Source of the DNA: Acidobacteriaceae bacterium
GTDB taxonomy: Bacteria > Acidobacteriota > Terriglobia > Terriglobales > Acidobacteriaceae
NCBI GenBank assembly: GCA_003132405.1
Contig: PKXQ01000079.1
Coordinates: 1 to 64,000 of the forward strand
Direction of reading: 5' to 3'
DNA length: 64,000 nucleotides
Shown: positions 33,748 to 44,034 of the stretch, piece after piece
How the letters are laid out: each line of letters begins with the position of its first letter
Numbering within the stretch: position 1 is the stretch's first letter
The notes under the pieces: generated by a model
Told to the model about the DNA's origin: nothing
Databases searched by the model: none
Seen by the model: the letters and a program-made list of their open reading frames with translations, nothing else
Translations under genes and position numbers: made by a program

Positions 33748-34644
33748 TTACCCGCCAGCGGCCACTTCAGCCGCCGCCGCAGCTGGCGCGTCCTTCGCGC
33801 CCCGGCAAGCTTCTTCGACCGCTTGGAAGGTAGGGCGCACATGACCAGGTACCGTGCGTCGCCCAATTTCTACCGCCATAATCGGCGCGACGCCTTTGAG
33901 AAAGGCAATCATCGTCACCCGCAACACAAACAGAAACGCGTGCTGCTCGTCGGCGATCTTGCTCATGCGCGATGCCAACGGTCCGACCAATCCATAGCAC
34001 AATAGAATGCCCAGAAAAGTTCCTACTAGCGCCGACGCTACTTTTTTCCCAATTTCTTCCGGAGGGCCGCCCAGCGCGCCCATGGTGATGACCACCCCTA
34101 ATACGGCCGCTACAATGCCCAGCCCGGGCAGCGAATCCGCCATGGTTGTCAAACTGGAGCAGGGCTTAAGCGCTTCGTGATGATGGACATCCATATCCGC
34201 TTCCAGCATCTGATCCAGGTCGAATACTTCCACGCCCCCGCTCACCGCCATGCGCATCGTGTCGCACACGAAAGTCACGGCATGGTGATCCTTGGCGAAA
34301 GCCTCGTACTTCGTAAACAGCGGACTCTTCTCCGGCTCTTCAATGTCCGATTCCAGCGCGACCAATCCTTCCTTGCGAGCCTTTTGCAGGAGCTCGTACA
34401 TCAGCTTCAGTGAATCGATGTAGCGTGTCTGGTCGTACTTTGAGGATCCAAACGCCGCCATGAGCCCGCTGATCATAAGCTTGAGGGTGTGGACAGGATT
34501 TGAGATCAGCACCGTGCCCAGCGCTGCTCCGCCAATGATGATGAGTTCCGCCGGCTGCATCAGCACCTTGAGCGAGCCGTGCTCCATGAGGTAGCCCGCC
34601 AGGATGCAACCGAAAACCACCACGATGCCAATAATCGCAAACAT
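33748..34644 (-). CDS. motA: Flagellar motor stator protein MotA
   Basis: This 298-aa protein shows four membrane segments: MFAIIGIVVVFGCILAGYL, PAELIIIGGAALGTVLI, LPGLGIVAAVLGVVITMGAL and SALVGTFLGILLCYGLVGPL. The long cytoplasmic loop between helices 2 and 3 contains ARKEGLVALESDIEEPEKSPLF, the MotA segment that touches FliG. The Pro residues in helices 3 and 4 needed for proton flow (DSLPGLG and GLVGPL) are present. It lies six bases after the PAS/GGDEF-like gene and eight bases before motB, so the three are one transcript. Confidence 0.93.
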   Translation of the reverse strand: MFAIIGIVVVFGCILAGYLMEHGSLKVLMQPAELIIIGGAALGTVLISNPVHTLKLMISGLMAAFGSSKYDQTRYIDSLKLMYELLQKARKEGLVALESDIEEPEKSPLFTKYEAFAKDHHAVTFVCDTMRMAVSGGVEVFDLDQMLEADMDVHHHEALKPCSSLTTMADSLPGLGIVAAVLGVVITMGALGGPPEEIGKKVASALVGTFLGILLCYGLVGPLASRMSKIADEQHAFLFVLRVTMIAFLKGVAPIMAVEIGRRTVPGHVRPTFQAVEEACRGAKDAPAAAAAEVAAGG

Positions 34645-34650
34645 CGAACA

Positions 34651-35574
34651 TCATCCTCGCCTGCGCTCGGCGTTACTGCCAGCGCTCGCCGTTGCCGCCT
34701 TCGCTATGCCGCTCGAGTGCGACGGCTTCATCTCCCGCAGAACCGATTCCAGTTTGTCACCTGTGGTCACCACCGTATGGGCGACCTCGCTCTCAACCAG
34801 AAAATGATCACCCCACCATAAAACTTCAGAGTGGCTCAGTAAGTGCCACAAAGTATCCGAGATCGTGGCGACAGACACCGGACTGGCCGACGGAAGCACC
34901 GCCAGAAACTCGTTCTCCCCCCAACATCCCAAAAAGTTCTCCGCATCCAGGCTGTGCCGCAACGTGTGCGCCGCCGTGCGCAGAAAGGGCAGCACCGACT
35001 GCGGGCCGTGTTTGGCGCTGAATTCGTTCAGGCCCAACAACCGAATCCTCAGCAGCCCGAAACCGACATTCGATCCCTCCAGGCCGGCCATACATTCGTT
35101 CAGCACTGCCTGTGTCAGCCGCTGCGAAGGAATTCCCGTGACTGCGTCCAGACACCCATACATAGCCGGCCCCGACGCTCCCTGTTGATAACCAAACGTT
35201 TCCTCGAACAGAACTGTCGCGCCCACGACCGCGCCACTGCGTTCGACGATGGGCAGGGTACGAACACTCATCGGCACCCGGTGCCCGCTTTTGTGCAGGA
35301 AAAATGCGGTGACCAGTTGCGGCCGCCGCTCGTTGAGCGTCACCGTCACCGGCCGTTCCTCGCCGCTGAATCTCTCGCCCTGCCGGTCGCACGCCTGCAC
35401 TACCGCTTCAAGGACATGTCCCACCACTTCGTGCGAAAGATACCCCGTGAGATGCTCCGCGCCCCGATTCCAAAAACGAATTCGCCGTTCCCGGTCCACG
35501 AAATAAATGCCCACCGGCAAATCTTCCAACACATGCCGAAACAGCTTCGGATCTTCAAGCAGGTTGGAATACAT
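34651..35574 (-). CDS. PAS domain protein with degenerate GGDEF domain
   Basis: This 307-aa protein begins with a PAS domain (residues about 10-130: FRHVLEDLPVGIYFVDRERRIRFWNRGAEHLTGY and on to VPMSVRTLPIVERSGAVVGATVLFEET). A GGDEF-like domain follows. Its substrate motif reads WGENEFLAVL where active diguanylate cyclases have GGDEF, so GTP-binding glycines are lost and catalysis is unlikely. CLDAVTGIPSQRLTQAVL matches the start of GGDEF domains (D.LTGL.NR). It is the first gene of the operon with motA and motB, which suggests that it ties PAS-sensed signals to the stator as a receptor or scaffold. It is soluble. Confidence 0.8.
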   Translation of the reverse strand: MYSNLLEDPKLFRHVLEDLPVGIYFVDRERRIRFWNRGAEHLTGYLSHEVVGHVLEAVVQACDRQGERFSGEERPVTVTLNERRPQLVTAFFLHKSGHRVPMSVRTLPIVERSGAVVGATVLFEETFGYQQGASGPAMYGCLDAVTGIPSQRLTQAVLNECMAGLEGSNVGFGLLRIRLLGLNEFSAKHGPQSVLPFLRTAAHTLRHSLDAENFLGCWGENEFLAVLPSASPVSVATISDTLWHLLSHSEVLWWGDHFLVESEVAHTVVTTGDKLESVLREMKPSHSSGIAKAATASAGSNAERRRG

Positions 35575-35684
35575 GAGTAGGCAGCGACCGCCACTTATTC
35601 CATCGGCAGCCCGAGCGGAGAACTTTAGCCGAAAGATCGATTGCGACTATGCTGATGTCGCTGACATAGAAAGAGTAGAGCGAA

Positions 35685-36440
35685 TCAAAGCCGGCCTACC
35701 GCAGCCTGAAATAACAAAAGCACACCGATACCCGCCAGTCCGATGTAAATGTATTTCAGGAAGCTATCGCCATGCAGGCGATGATTGATCGCCCTCCCTA
35801 CAACCACCGCCAGCAGAGTAAACGGCAAAGAGATCAGATAATAATGCGTCACCGCATGAACCCACAGTCCCGCCAGCCAATAGCCGCCCATCCCAATGAT
35901 GCTTGCCGGCAGAAAGTATCCTTGCAGCGTCGCGCGAAAGTGTTGCGGCGACCACCTCCGCATGGCGCCATAAATGGCCAGTGGAGGCCCATTCATGCCG
36001 TAGGCTCCGCCCAGCACACCGGCGAAGAATCCACAAACAAGAAGCCAAGCGCGACTATCGCGCTTTAATTCCAGCGGCGCTCGCCCGATCAAAGAATAGG
36101 CGGAGAACAAAATGATGATTACGCCGAGCGCGGCCTTGACCATCCGCTGATGACTGCTCGTCAGCAGCAGTACCCCCAGCGGTATGCCCAACAGAGTCGA
36201 AAGCACCAGCCACGCAGTGCTCCGCAGATGAATCTTATTCCAGTCTTGTACGACGACGATCGCGGCGATCGTAATTGACACGAGAACTGCCAGAGGAGCG
36301 GCGACGCCGAGGGGAATAAAGAAAGCCAGCAGCGGAACCGCCACCAGCGCCTCGCCAAAGCCAAACGCCGATCGAATGAGCGTGGCAAAAAATAGAATGA
36401 GTAAAACGCCTAGAGTTGTAACGTCGATTGTGATCTCCAA
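35685..36440 (-). CDS. TauE/SafE family sulfite exporter-like permease
   Basis: This protein of about 251 aa is highly hydrophobic with seven to eight membrane helices. It carries the paired TauE/SafE motifs SAFGFGEALVAVPLLAFFIPLGVAAPLAVL and GFFAGVLGGAYGMNGPPLAIYGA, which mark the two halves of the family. It should export a sulfur-containing or small organic anion, but the substrate cannot be inferred. I place the start at the TTG at 36438-36440, 13 bp after the stop of the upstream DUF255 gene, because the earlier part of the frame is Arg-rich shadow sequence antisense-free of family features. The two genes are probably co-transcribed. Confidence 0.82.
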   Translation of the reverse strand: MEITIDVTTLGVLLILFFATLIRSAFGFGEALVAVPLLAFFIPLGVAAPLAVLVSITIAAIVVVQDWNKIHLRSTAWLVLSTLLGIPLGVLLLTSSHQRMVKAALGVIIILFSAYSLIGRAPLELKRDSRAWLLVCGFFAGVLGGAYGMNGPPLAIYGAMRRWSPQHFRATLQGYFLPASIIGMGGYWLAGLWVHAVTHYYLISLPFTLLAVVVGRAINHRLHGDSFLKYIYIGLAGIGVLLLFQAAVGRL

Positions 36441-36453
36441 TGCCCGCGGGAGC

Positions 36454-38676
36454 TTATGCCGCCGGCCGCGCCTGCCGCCCCAAAACTCGCGCCAACTCCT
36501 GCGGATCGAAAACCGGCGGCTGGCAAACGAATCCCGAGCACACCACGGCAAACGACTTCCCTCCGCCCAGCGCGGGAAGATTCGGAATCGTCGCCGCCAA
36601 CGCCGGCGGCAAATTCTGCGCGACCGCCTTGTCAGCATCCAAACGCAAAACCGCCGTATTCAAATCAAAAGCCTGCACCGCTGCCCGATACAACTCCGAC
36701 GCGACAGCATCCTTTCCGATGACCACCACCTGCGCATGCGGTTGCACCAAGCGAACTGCTGCCAGGCCATAAGTCGCAGCAAAAATTCCGTGCTGTCCCG
36801 CGACCGGAGAATAAAGCTCCAGCGTTCGCTCGGCTTGATTGCGATAAGACCCATTACGCGAACTATCCTGATCTACTCCGTCATCGGCATAGCCATGCAG
36901 CCGCAGCAGCGCAATCGCCGCCGCCGAATTTCCCGCAGGAGTCGGCGAATCCTGAAACGGTTTCCGCCGCGTCCCCAAAATACCAAGCGCAGCTTTTCCG
37001 TCGGCGGCTCCAATCGCCGCGACAGGCGTATCAAAGAACCCACCTTCATCCGAGTCGAAGAAACTCGCCACCATCGCATCCGCAATCGACCGCGCAAAGC
37101 GAAAATAACTCAAGTCCGCCGTAGCCTCGTAGGCATCAAGGCAAGCAATCACCGCGAAAGCGTAATCATCGAGCCCGCCAGAAGTTTCCCGCCGCTCCGC
37201 CTTCGGATCGGAATAAGCAATCACGTGCTTTAGTGTGGAGCGGGCGCCCTCGCCCGCTGCCGTTGCCTTGGACTCGCCTTGCCATCCTTCCGAGAGCAGT
37301 CGATCGAGCGAGCGCAATGCAAAGTGTCGAGCCTCCGCCAGATCGAGCACCTTCGCTGCCTCGAGATAAGCCGAAACGCACATCGCATTCCATCCCGCAT
37401 AAATCGTCTTGTCGACATAAGGCGTAGGCCGCAGCAGGCGCGCCGCATACATCTTCTTCTTAGCCGCCGCCAGCAATGCTCGCGCCTGTTCTTCCGGAAT
37501 GCTCAACCGCCGCGCAATCTGCTCCAGCGAGTTTGCAACGTAGAACACATTCTTCGCCGGATTGTGATGCATGTCACCACGATCCTGAATGTCGTAATAC
37601 AAAATCGCGGCCGCCGCTTCCTCCTCGCTCAGCGCCGCCTTCGTCTCCTCCAGCGTCCACGTAAAATAATCACCATCATCGTCCATCGAATAATCGGCGT
37701 CCTGCGATGCGTAAAACCCGCCACGCGCGCGATCGCTCAGCCATTCGTTCATCCAGCGGATAATGTCGCGCGCCACGTCCGCGAAGAATTCATTCCCCGT
37801 CGCCTGATACGCGTGCACGTAATTCTTCAGCAGTTCCGAGTTGTCGTAACACATCTTCTCGAAGTGCGGCACAATCCAGCGCTCATCCACCGAATAGCGA
37901 TGAAATCCGCCCGCCAACTGGTCATAAACGCCGCCCCGCGCCATTTTCTCCAGCGTGTGAACGAAAATAGTGCACAGCTCTTCATTACTCGATCCAGTCC
38001 GCGCATACTGCTCCATCACCAGATCGAGCGTCGCCGGATGCGGAAACTTGGGCGCGCTCCCAAATCCGCCATTTACTTCGTCGAACATCTTCCGCGCCGA
38101 TTCGATAATCGCGTCAATCACGCTAGCCGAAACCTTCGCGCCGCCTGCCGATAAAGACTCCGCCCGCGCAATCGCGCTCTCCACCAACTGCGCCTGCTCC
38201 ATCACATCACCGTTCTTGTCGCGATAAGCCGCCGCAATCGATAGCAGCACGCGCTTGAAACTCGGCCGCCCATAACCATCCGCGGGAGGAAAATAAGTGC
38301 CGCCATAAAACGGTTTGCCATCCGGAGTAAGAAACGCGGTCAGCGGCCATCCGCCCTGTCCGCTGAGCGAAGCGACGGCTACCTGATAGCGGCTGTCAAT
38401 ATCCGGCCGCTCGTCGCGGTCGACTTTCACCGCGATGTAATTCTCATTGACGATCGCCGCCACCTCAGGATCGTCGTACGACTCGCGATCCATCACATGG
38501 CACCAGTGGCACCACACCGCTCCAATATCCAAAAGCACCGGCTTGTTAGCCGCGCGCGCCGCCGCAAAAGCCTCCTCGCCAAACTCATGCCACTGAATCG
38601 GCTGATGCATCGCCGAACGCAGGTAAGCAGAGGAGGCGCGAGCGAGAGAATTGTGCGAGGAGTTAGTCATCGACAT
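36454..38676 (-). CDS. DUF255 thioredoxin-like protein (YyaL/SPATA20 family)
   Basis: This 740-aa protein starts with a thioredoxin-like DUF255 domain (SAMHQPIQWHEFGEEAF, then VWCHWCHVMDRESYDD with the CxxC pair, and YGGTYFPP). A large (alpha/alpha)6-barrel-like region follows, with HFEKMCYDNSELLKNYVHAYQ and DADYSMDDDGDYFTWTLEE. The layout is full-length for bacterial YyaL and human SPATA20 homologues. The biochemical role is not settled; a redox or glycan-related function has been suggested for the family. It is followed 13 bp later by a TauE-like permease gene. The start is the ATG at 38676. Confidence 0.92.
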   Translation of the reverse strand: MSMTNSSHNSLARASSAYLRSAMHQPIQWHEFGEEAFAAARAANKPVLLDIGAVWCHWCHVMDRESYDDPEVAAIVNENYIAVKVDRDERPDIDSRYQVAVASLSGQGGWPLTAFLTPDGKPFYGGTYFPPADGYGRPSFKRVLLSIAAAYRDKNGDVMEQAQLVESAIARAESLSAGGAKVSASVIDAIIESARKMFDEVNGGFGSAPKFPHPATLDLVMEQYARTGSSNEELCTIFVHTLEKMARGGVYDQLAGGFHRYSVDERWIVPHFEKMCYDNSELLKNYVHAYQATGNEFFADVARDIIRWMNEWLSDRARGGFYASQDADYSMDDDGDYFTWTLEETKAALSEEEAAAAILYYDIQDRGDMHHNPAKNVFYVANSLEQIARRLSIPEEQARALLAAAKKKMYAARLLRPTPYVDKTIYAGWNAMCVSAYLEAAKVLDLAEARHFALRSLDRLLSEGWQGESKATAAGEGARSTLKHVIAYSDPKAERRETSGGLDDYAFAVIACLDAYEATADLSYFRFARSIADAMVASFFDSDEGGFFDTPVAAIGAADGKAALGILGTRRKPFQDSPTPAGNSAAAIALLRLHGYADDGVDQDSSRNGSYRNQAERTLELYSPVAGQHGIFAATYGLAAVRLVQPHAQVVVIGKDAVASELYRAAVQAFDLNTAVLRLDADKAVAQNLPPALAATIPNLPALGGGKSFAVVCSGFVCQPPVFDPQELARVLGRQARPAA

Positions 38677-38726
38677 AGTTTAGCGTGCAGCGAACAATGG
38701 TGCTGGGCGACCCATGCCTTGCGCAG

Positions 38727-38795
38727 TTGTCACCCCGAGCGAGTATGAGTCTCGCCAAGCGAAAACTCAGATGAGGTCGAAGGGTCCCTACGTCC
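38727..38795. repeat. Variant of the GTCATCCTGAGC dispersed repeat
   Basis: GTTGTCACCCCGAGCGAGTA is followed by GAGGTCGAAGGGTCCC. It is the same repeat theme as at 18574 and 44806 with an internal insertion (ATGAGTCTCGCCAAGCGAAA). It lies upstream of the DUF255 gene. Confidence 0.5.
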
Positions 38796-38857
38796 TTTAA
38801 TCGCCGCTCTGCCGTTTCAAGGCATAATTACGGTGCCGCATCTATTGCCCCCACGAG

Positions 38858-39700
38858 CTAGCCTGTGGGGTTCTTCTGCAGGCTCTTTAGCCGCCGAGTC
38901 ACAACGTGGATAGTCGTCAAGTAGTGGTAGAACATCCAGCTTAGCCAGACTGGGTCGTACTGAGTTTTCTGGTCGTCTTTGTTGTGACGGATTCCAAACG
39001 CATTGGCGATGAAGAACAGGTCTTTCTCGTCTTTCTCGGTGATCACTTTGCTGAGTTGATTTCGTAGAGGCTCCAAAACATCTGCAAGCATTCTCACTGC
39101 ATTGCGACGGTCGTGGTTGGAGGAGTCTCGCTTCCGAAATAAATCTATGGCTGCCAAAACCCGATCGTGATCCGTCTGCTTGATCATCCCAGGGAGCGGC
39201 GTGGCAAGCAATTTGTCGAGACCTGCCTCTGGCAATTGCCTAACTTCCCCGACCGGAGATAGTTCGTAGCCCCCGTCGTAATCCCTAAGGATTTCATTGA
39301 TCTCGTCACGGAACTCTGCCTGGCCCGCCGGTTTCTCGTATCGCCCATAGTGCCATCCGCAATTATTCCATGAGTGGTAATAGCCATCCTCGGGCTTAGA
39401 GACGAGGTCATACATCAGTTCGATCCAGTCAAAAATGTCACTTTCGCTATATTCCTCCGCGTTGATTGGGTACATGGATTTCTTTCGGAGTTTTCGGAAA
39501 ACAAATGTTTCGATGTCCGCACCGGCTGTCCCGGGAGTGTAGCCGCTATCCGTGCACTCTGTACCAAACGCCTCATCGAAGTAATGTTTCGCCTCGAATG
39601 ATTTGAATGTAGCAACAAATAATTTGCGAAGTAGGTCCAAGTCGATGGACGGGTCTTCGGTTTGCCCCTTTCGCGTCGAATAGTACCTCCGTGCGCCCAT
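38858..39700 (-). CDS. Hypothetical protein, possible Abi-type accessory gene
   Basis: I do not recognise a named family for this 280-aa soluble protein. The N-terminal 130 residues are acidic and aromatic-rich. The C-terminal 80 residues (LFFIANAFGIRHNKDDQKTQYDPVWLSWMFYHYLTTIHVVTRRL) recall the C-terminal helical domain of some abortive-infection proteins, where R-H-N might form part of a HEPN-like site. It interrupts otherwise metabolic genes. Its base composition is more AT-rich than its neighbours, in line with horizontal transfer. The ATG at 39700 is the first start. A defence role is an inference only. Confidence 0.6.
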   Translation of the reverse strand: MGARRYYSTRKGQTEDPSIDLDLLRKLFVATFKSFEAKHYFDEAFGTECTDSGYTPGTAGADIETFVFRKLRKKSMYPINAEEYSESDIFDWIELMYDLVSKPEDGYYHSWNNCGWHYGRYEKPAGQAEFRDEINEILRDYDGGYELSPVGEVRQLPEAGLDKLLATPLPGMIKQTDHDRVLAAIDLFRKRDSSNHDRRNAVRMLADVLEPLRNQLSKVITEKDEKDLFFIANAFGIRHNKDDQKTQYDPVWLSWMFYHYLTTIHVVTRRLKSLQKNPTG

Positions 39701-39761
39701 GAGGTAATCCTACGATATGAATTTCCCCACACCAAATGGGTATGTTTCTTCTCGCCAATAG

Positions 39762-40757
39762 CTAAAAGCCGAGTTTCTTCGCCATCTCAAAATAAATCTC
39801 CACCGCCTCCACCAGTTGCTCCTTCTCCACAAATTCGCCAGTCGTGTGCGCCACGTGAATTGATCCCGGCCCCAGTAGCAGCGGTTCGCCCCAATCCGGC
39901 AGCGACGGAATATCCGTAGTGAAAGCCGCGACCATCGTCGGCAACCCGTCCAAAGTTCGCAGCCGCAGAAACGGGGTCTCGCGCGTGAAATGAACGTGTG
40001 CAAGTTCGCCAACAGCCTCGGTAATCTCGCGGCGCAGCGCATCTGCCGGACCAACCAGGCGATAAAAAAGATCAGCCTTGGCATAGTCAGAAATCACATT
40101 CGGCGCGCGCCCACCTTGAATTGAGCCGACGTTTTTTGTGCAAGCGCCTACCTCTGGTTCTGAGGGGAGTTCCATCGCGTGTAGCCGGTGCAGCGCCTCC
40201 ACCAGCTTGTCAATCGCCGATTCGCCCAGCTCCGGATACGCCGAGTGCGCCATCTTTCCCCGCGCCACGATTTCCACGTGCAGCGCGCCCTTGCTGGCCA
40301 GCGCCAGCTTATTTTCCGTAGGCTCGCCGTTGATCATAAAGCGCGCGCCGATCGAATGCTGATTGGCCGTCTTCGCGCCAATCGAATCGCGCTCTTCGCC
40401 CACCAGAAACAGCAGCCCAACGAAAATGCCCGCCCCGCGCAGCTTCTCCGCCGCCATAATCTCCGCCGCGATAATTCCCTTGGCGTCGCATGATCCGCGC
40501 CCGTAAATGCGCGCATCATCTTCCGACGACGCAATAAACGGCGGCACCGTATCCATGTGCGTGGAAAAAACAATCTCCGGCCGCCCATGCCCAGGCCACG
40601 TAGCCAGCACATTCGCGCGCGCGCCCTCGACCGGCATCTTCCGAGCTTCCCATCCGCGCCGCTGCAACTCTCCGCAAAGAAAATCTCCCACCGCAGTTTC
40701 ATTCGGAGTAATCGATTCGATATCGACCAGCCGGCGGGTAAGCGCAAACAGTTCCAT
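39762..40757 (-). CDS. M20 family metallopeptidase (ArgE/DapE-type deacylase)
   Basis: This 331-aa enzyme has the M20 layout. FSTHMDTVPPF holds the first zinc ligand and catalytic Asp, YGRGSCDAKGIIAAEI the bridging Asp, LFLVGEERDSIGAK the general-base Glu and metal Glu, GARFMINGEPTENKL the next ligand, and HVAHTTGEFVEKEQL the final His. A lid/dimerisation domain lies at about residues 160-265 (HVEIVARGKMAHSAYPELGESAI). It hydrolyses an N-acyl amino acid or related amide. ArgE-like acetylornithine deacetylase and LysK/DapE are the main options, and no biosynthetic neighbours decide between them. It is monocistronic. Confidence 0.88.
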   Translation of the reverse strand: MELFALTRRLVDIESITPNETAVGDFLCGELQRRGWEARKMPVEGARANVLATWPGHGRPEIVFSTHMDTVPPFIASSEDDARIYGRGSCDAKGIIAAEIMAAEKLRGAGIFVGLLFLVGEERDSIGAKTANQHSIGARFMINGEPTENKLALASKGALHVEIVARGKMAHSAYPELGESAIDKLVEALHRLHAMELPSEPEVGACTKNVGSIQGGRAPNVISDYAKADLFYRLVGPADALRREITEAVGELAHVHFTRETPFLRLRTLDGLPTMVAAFTTDIPSLPDWGEPLLLGPGSIHVAHTTGEFVEKEQLVEAVEIYFEMAKKLGF

Positions 40758-40772
40758 GCAGCAAAAGAGTAA

Positions 40773-40905
40773 CAGTCGCCAGTCGCAAGTCGCCAGTCGC
40801 TGCCAGACAGATTCTCTGCAATACTATCGACGAACGTTTAGCGACGAACGACGAACGACCAACAGCGAACGACGAATAGCGAACAGCGACCGACCAACGA
40901 CGAAC
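40773..40905. repeat. Degenerate short tandem repeats
   Basis: AGTCGCCAGTCGCAAGTCGC (40773-40800) is followed at about 40838-40908 by many near-copies of ACGAACGACC/AACAGCGACG. The region separates two divergent genes and ends at the GTG of the alpha/beta hydrolase gene, so the repeats may include that gene's promoter. Confidence 0.6.
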
Positions 40906-40913
40906 GACAGCCC

Positions 40914-41588
40914 GTGCCTCACGAATCCTCCAGCATCCGCTCCTTCTTCCTCACCGGCCCCGCCGGCCGCCTGGAAGCCCTTCTCAATGCCGGCGCGCCC
41001 AGCGCGACGCACGCCGCCATCGTCTGCCATCCCCATCCGCTCTTCGGCGGCACGCTGCACAATAAAGTCGTCTTCCACGCCATGAAGGCGCTCAACAGCT
41101 TCGGATTCCCCGTGCTCCGCTTCAACTTCCGCGGCACCGGCCTGAGCGAAGGCGAGCACGCCCACGGCGTAGGCGAGATCGAAGATGTTCGTGCCGCGCT
41201 CGACTGGCTCGAACAAGAATTCAACCTTCCCATAATTTTCGCCGGTTTCTCTTTCGGAGCCGCCGTCGGATCGCGTGCCGCCTATGACGACGATCATGTA
41301 CGCGCTCTCATTGCGTTAGGCTTGCCCGCAGTGGCAGTCGAAGATCGCGTCTACGATTTCGAATTCCTGCGCACCTGTACCAAGCCGAAACTCTTCATCA
41401 GCGGATCGCGCGACCAGTTTGCCCCTCCCAGTAAACTAGAAGCGCTCGTCGACACCTTCGCCGACCCGAAGAAGCTAGTCCGCATCGAAGCCGGAGACCA
41501 CTTCTTCGAAGGCCGCCTGCGCGAGATGCGCGATGCGATTGAAACGTGGATCAGGGATTATCTAAGCTCTGAAACCTTGAAACCCTGA
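40914..41588 (+). CDS. Alpha/beta hydrolase
   Basis: This 224-aa protein has the fold of small alpha/beta hydrolases. It begins with AAIVCHPHPLFGGTLHNKVV, the oxyanion-loop region of the YdjP/YfbR-like group, then FPVLRFNFRGTGLSEGEHAHG, the nucleophile elbow GFSFGAAVG (Ser), the acid in SGSRDQFAPP and His in AGDHFFEGR. All three catalytic residues are in order. The ester or amide substrate is unknown. The start is a GTG. The last codons lie in a fourfold TGAAACCT-type repeat (41570-41601), so the C-terminal SSETLKP may be acquired. Confidence 0.85.
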   Translation: MPHESSSIRSFFLTGPAGRLEALLNAGAPSATHAAIVCHPHPLFGGTLHNKVVFHAMKALNSFGFPVLRFNFRGTGLSEGEHAHGVGEIEDVRAALDWLEQEFNLPIIFAGFSFGAAVGSRAAYDDDHVRALIALGLPAVAVEDRVYDFEFLRTCTKPKLFISGSRDQFAPPSKLEALVDTFADPKKLVRIEAGDHFFEGRLREMRDAIETWIRDYLSSETLKP

Positions 41589-41601
41589 AACTTTGAAATC
41601 T
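41570..41601 (+). repeat. Four tandem TGAAACCT-type 8-mers
   Basis: TGAAACCT, TGAAACCC, TGAAACTT and TGAAATCT are in tandem across the end of the hydrolase gene. The array spans the stop codon at 41586-41588. Confidence 0.65.
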
Positions 41602-41621
41602 GCTTCTCTATAATCTCCCAC

Positions 41622-42986
<1,365 letters not shown>

Positions 42987-43259
42987 CTTGTCCAACACCG
43001 CGAACCACACTTATAACTTCACTTATAGCCTTCGTACGCCTGCCACCTTATATATGTGCGCTAGCGTTCAGAGGCTTGGCCGGAAGCCCACCAGTCGTCG
43101 GTCTGGCTGCATCGACTGCTCACATCCCCTGACAGTTCATGCACTTCCGCATCCGTAAATTTCTGTAAATCTCATTTTGCACCGGCATCGCCACTCTCGC
43201 GCCCTGCATCCAACGTGTTAAATTTGAACTCAAAATCACTATTGTCTAGGAGGTTTCGA

Positions 43260-43874
43260 TTGAAACGGATATCGCGTATTGCCGTCCTCATGACCTTTGC
43301 CTGTGCCGCGCTGGCGTCGTTTTCGAATTTCGCCCAAGCGCAGAAAATCGACCTGGGGTTCGGGGTTAGCGGATTAGTCGCGCCCTCCGCCGATTCGGCG
43401 AGCGGCGGTCACGCCCCGGCGTCACTCAGCGGGGGCACCTATCCCGGCTTTAGCGGCGATGTGCTTTTCTGGCACAACGTCGGTATCGGAGGCGAAGTCT
43501 TCTGGCGAGCTACTCAGGCCGACAATTACGGAGATCTAAATGAAGGTCTGAATTTTCGCCCCGTATTCTTCGACTTCGACGCCGTCTATTCGCCCAAGCT
43601 TGCCACCCACACCTATCTTGACCTCGATGGCGGCGTCGGCGCGATCAGCAACCGCTTCTACTGCGACGGCTGCGGCAACGGCTACAACACCAATTACACC
43701 AGCGACAAACATTTTATGGTCGACTTTGGCGGCGGCATAAAATTCTATGTGAAGGGCGGCTTTTTTGTTCGCCCTGAAGCGCGCCTCTATTATGCCACCA
43801 ACAATAACCTCTTCAGCTCTGGCCGCTTCGCGCGCGCCGGCGCAACCATCGGCTACTCCTTTGGCAACAAGTAG
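43260..43874 (+). CDS. Outer-membrane beta-barrel protein, copy 1
   Basis: This 204-aa protein has a signal peptide (TTG-initiated; cleavage near AQA/QKID). Alternating beta strands follow with aromatic residues at the ends (LGFGVSGLVAP, VGIGGEVFWRATQAD, NFRPVFFDFDAVYSPKL, THTYLDLDGGVGAISNRF, FMVDFGGGIKFYVKGGFFVRPEARLYYATN and ATIGYSFGNK). It ends in an aromatic-rich strand, as barrels do. It is an eight-strand-type OmpA-like barrel; function is unknown. AGGAGG lies six bases before the TTG at 43260, which fixes the start. A paralogue is fused to a TatA-like segment 160 bp downstream. Confidence 0.82.
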   Translation: MKRISRIAVLMTFACAALASFSNFAQAQKIDLGFGVSGLVAPSADSASGGHAPASLSGGTYPGFSGDVLFWHNVGIGGEVFWRATQADNYGDLNEGLNFRPVFFDFDAVYSPKLATHTYLDLDGGVGAISNRFYCDGCGNGYNTNYTSDKHFMVDFGGGIKFYVKGGFFVRPEARLYYATNNNLFSSGRFARAGATIGYSFGNK

Positions 43875-43916
43875 ATTCCGATGTAATTTGTCATGACCCT
43901 GAGCAAGGCCGACAGG

Positions 43917-43955
43917 AAGGACCTACCGCATCCCGGCGGGTCCTTTTAATTTTTC
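43917..43955 (+). terminator. Terminator after barrel copy 1
   Basis: AAGGACC...CCG pairs with CGG...GGTCCTT, followed by TTTTAATTTTT. The upper stem lies in GACCTACCGCATCCCGG. The 5' half belongs to the GTCATCCTGAGC-type repeat, so the repeat provides the terminator. Confidence 0.7.
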
Positions 43956-44022
43956 GCTGGCTATGTTGTTGGTAATCGAATGAGCAGCGCGTGCCCCGTC
44001 TTCACCGTTCCACATTATGCAT

Positions 44023-44028
44023 TATGAT
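44023..44028 (+). promoter_or_regulatory. -10 box of a possibly leaderless promoter (fusion gene)
   Basis: TATGAT ends six bases before the ATG at 44035. TTCACC at 44001-44006, with 16 bases between, is a possible -35 box. Transcription would begin at or near the start codon. The same TATGAT-N6-ATG layout precedes the intact tat gene. Confidence 0.5.
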
Positions 44029-44034
44029 AGCTGC

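Noticed and set aside
34651-35574. Active diguanylate cyclase
   Set aside because: The catalytic GGDEF motif is replaced by WGENEF, which lacks the needed glycines and the second acidic position.
40773-40905. Possible CRISPR array in the ACGAACGACC repeats
   Set aside because: Units are only 7-10 bp and contiguous, without spacers of uniform length; this is a degenerate tandem repeat.
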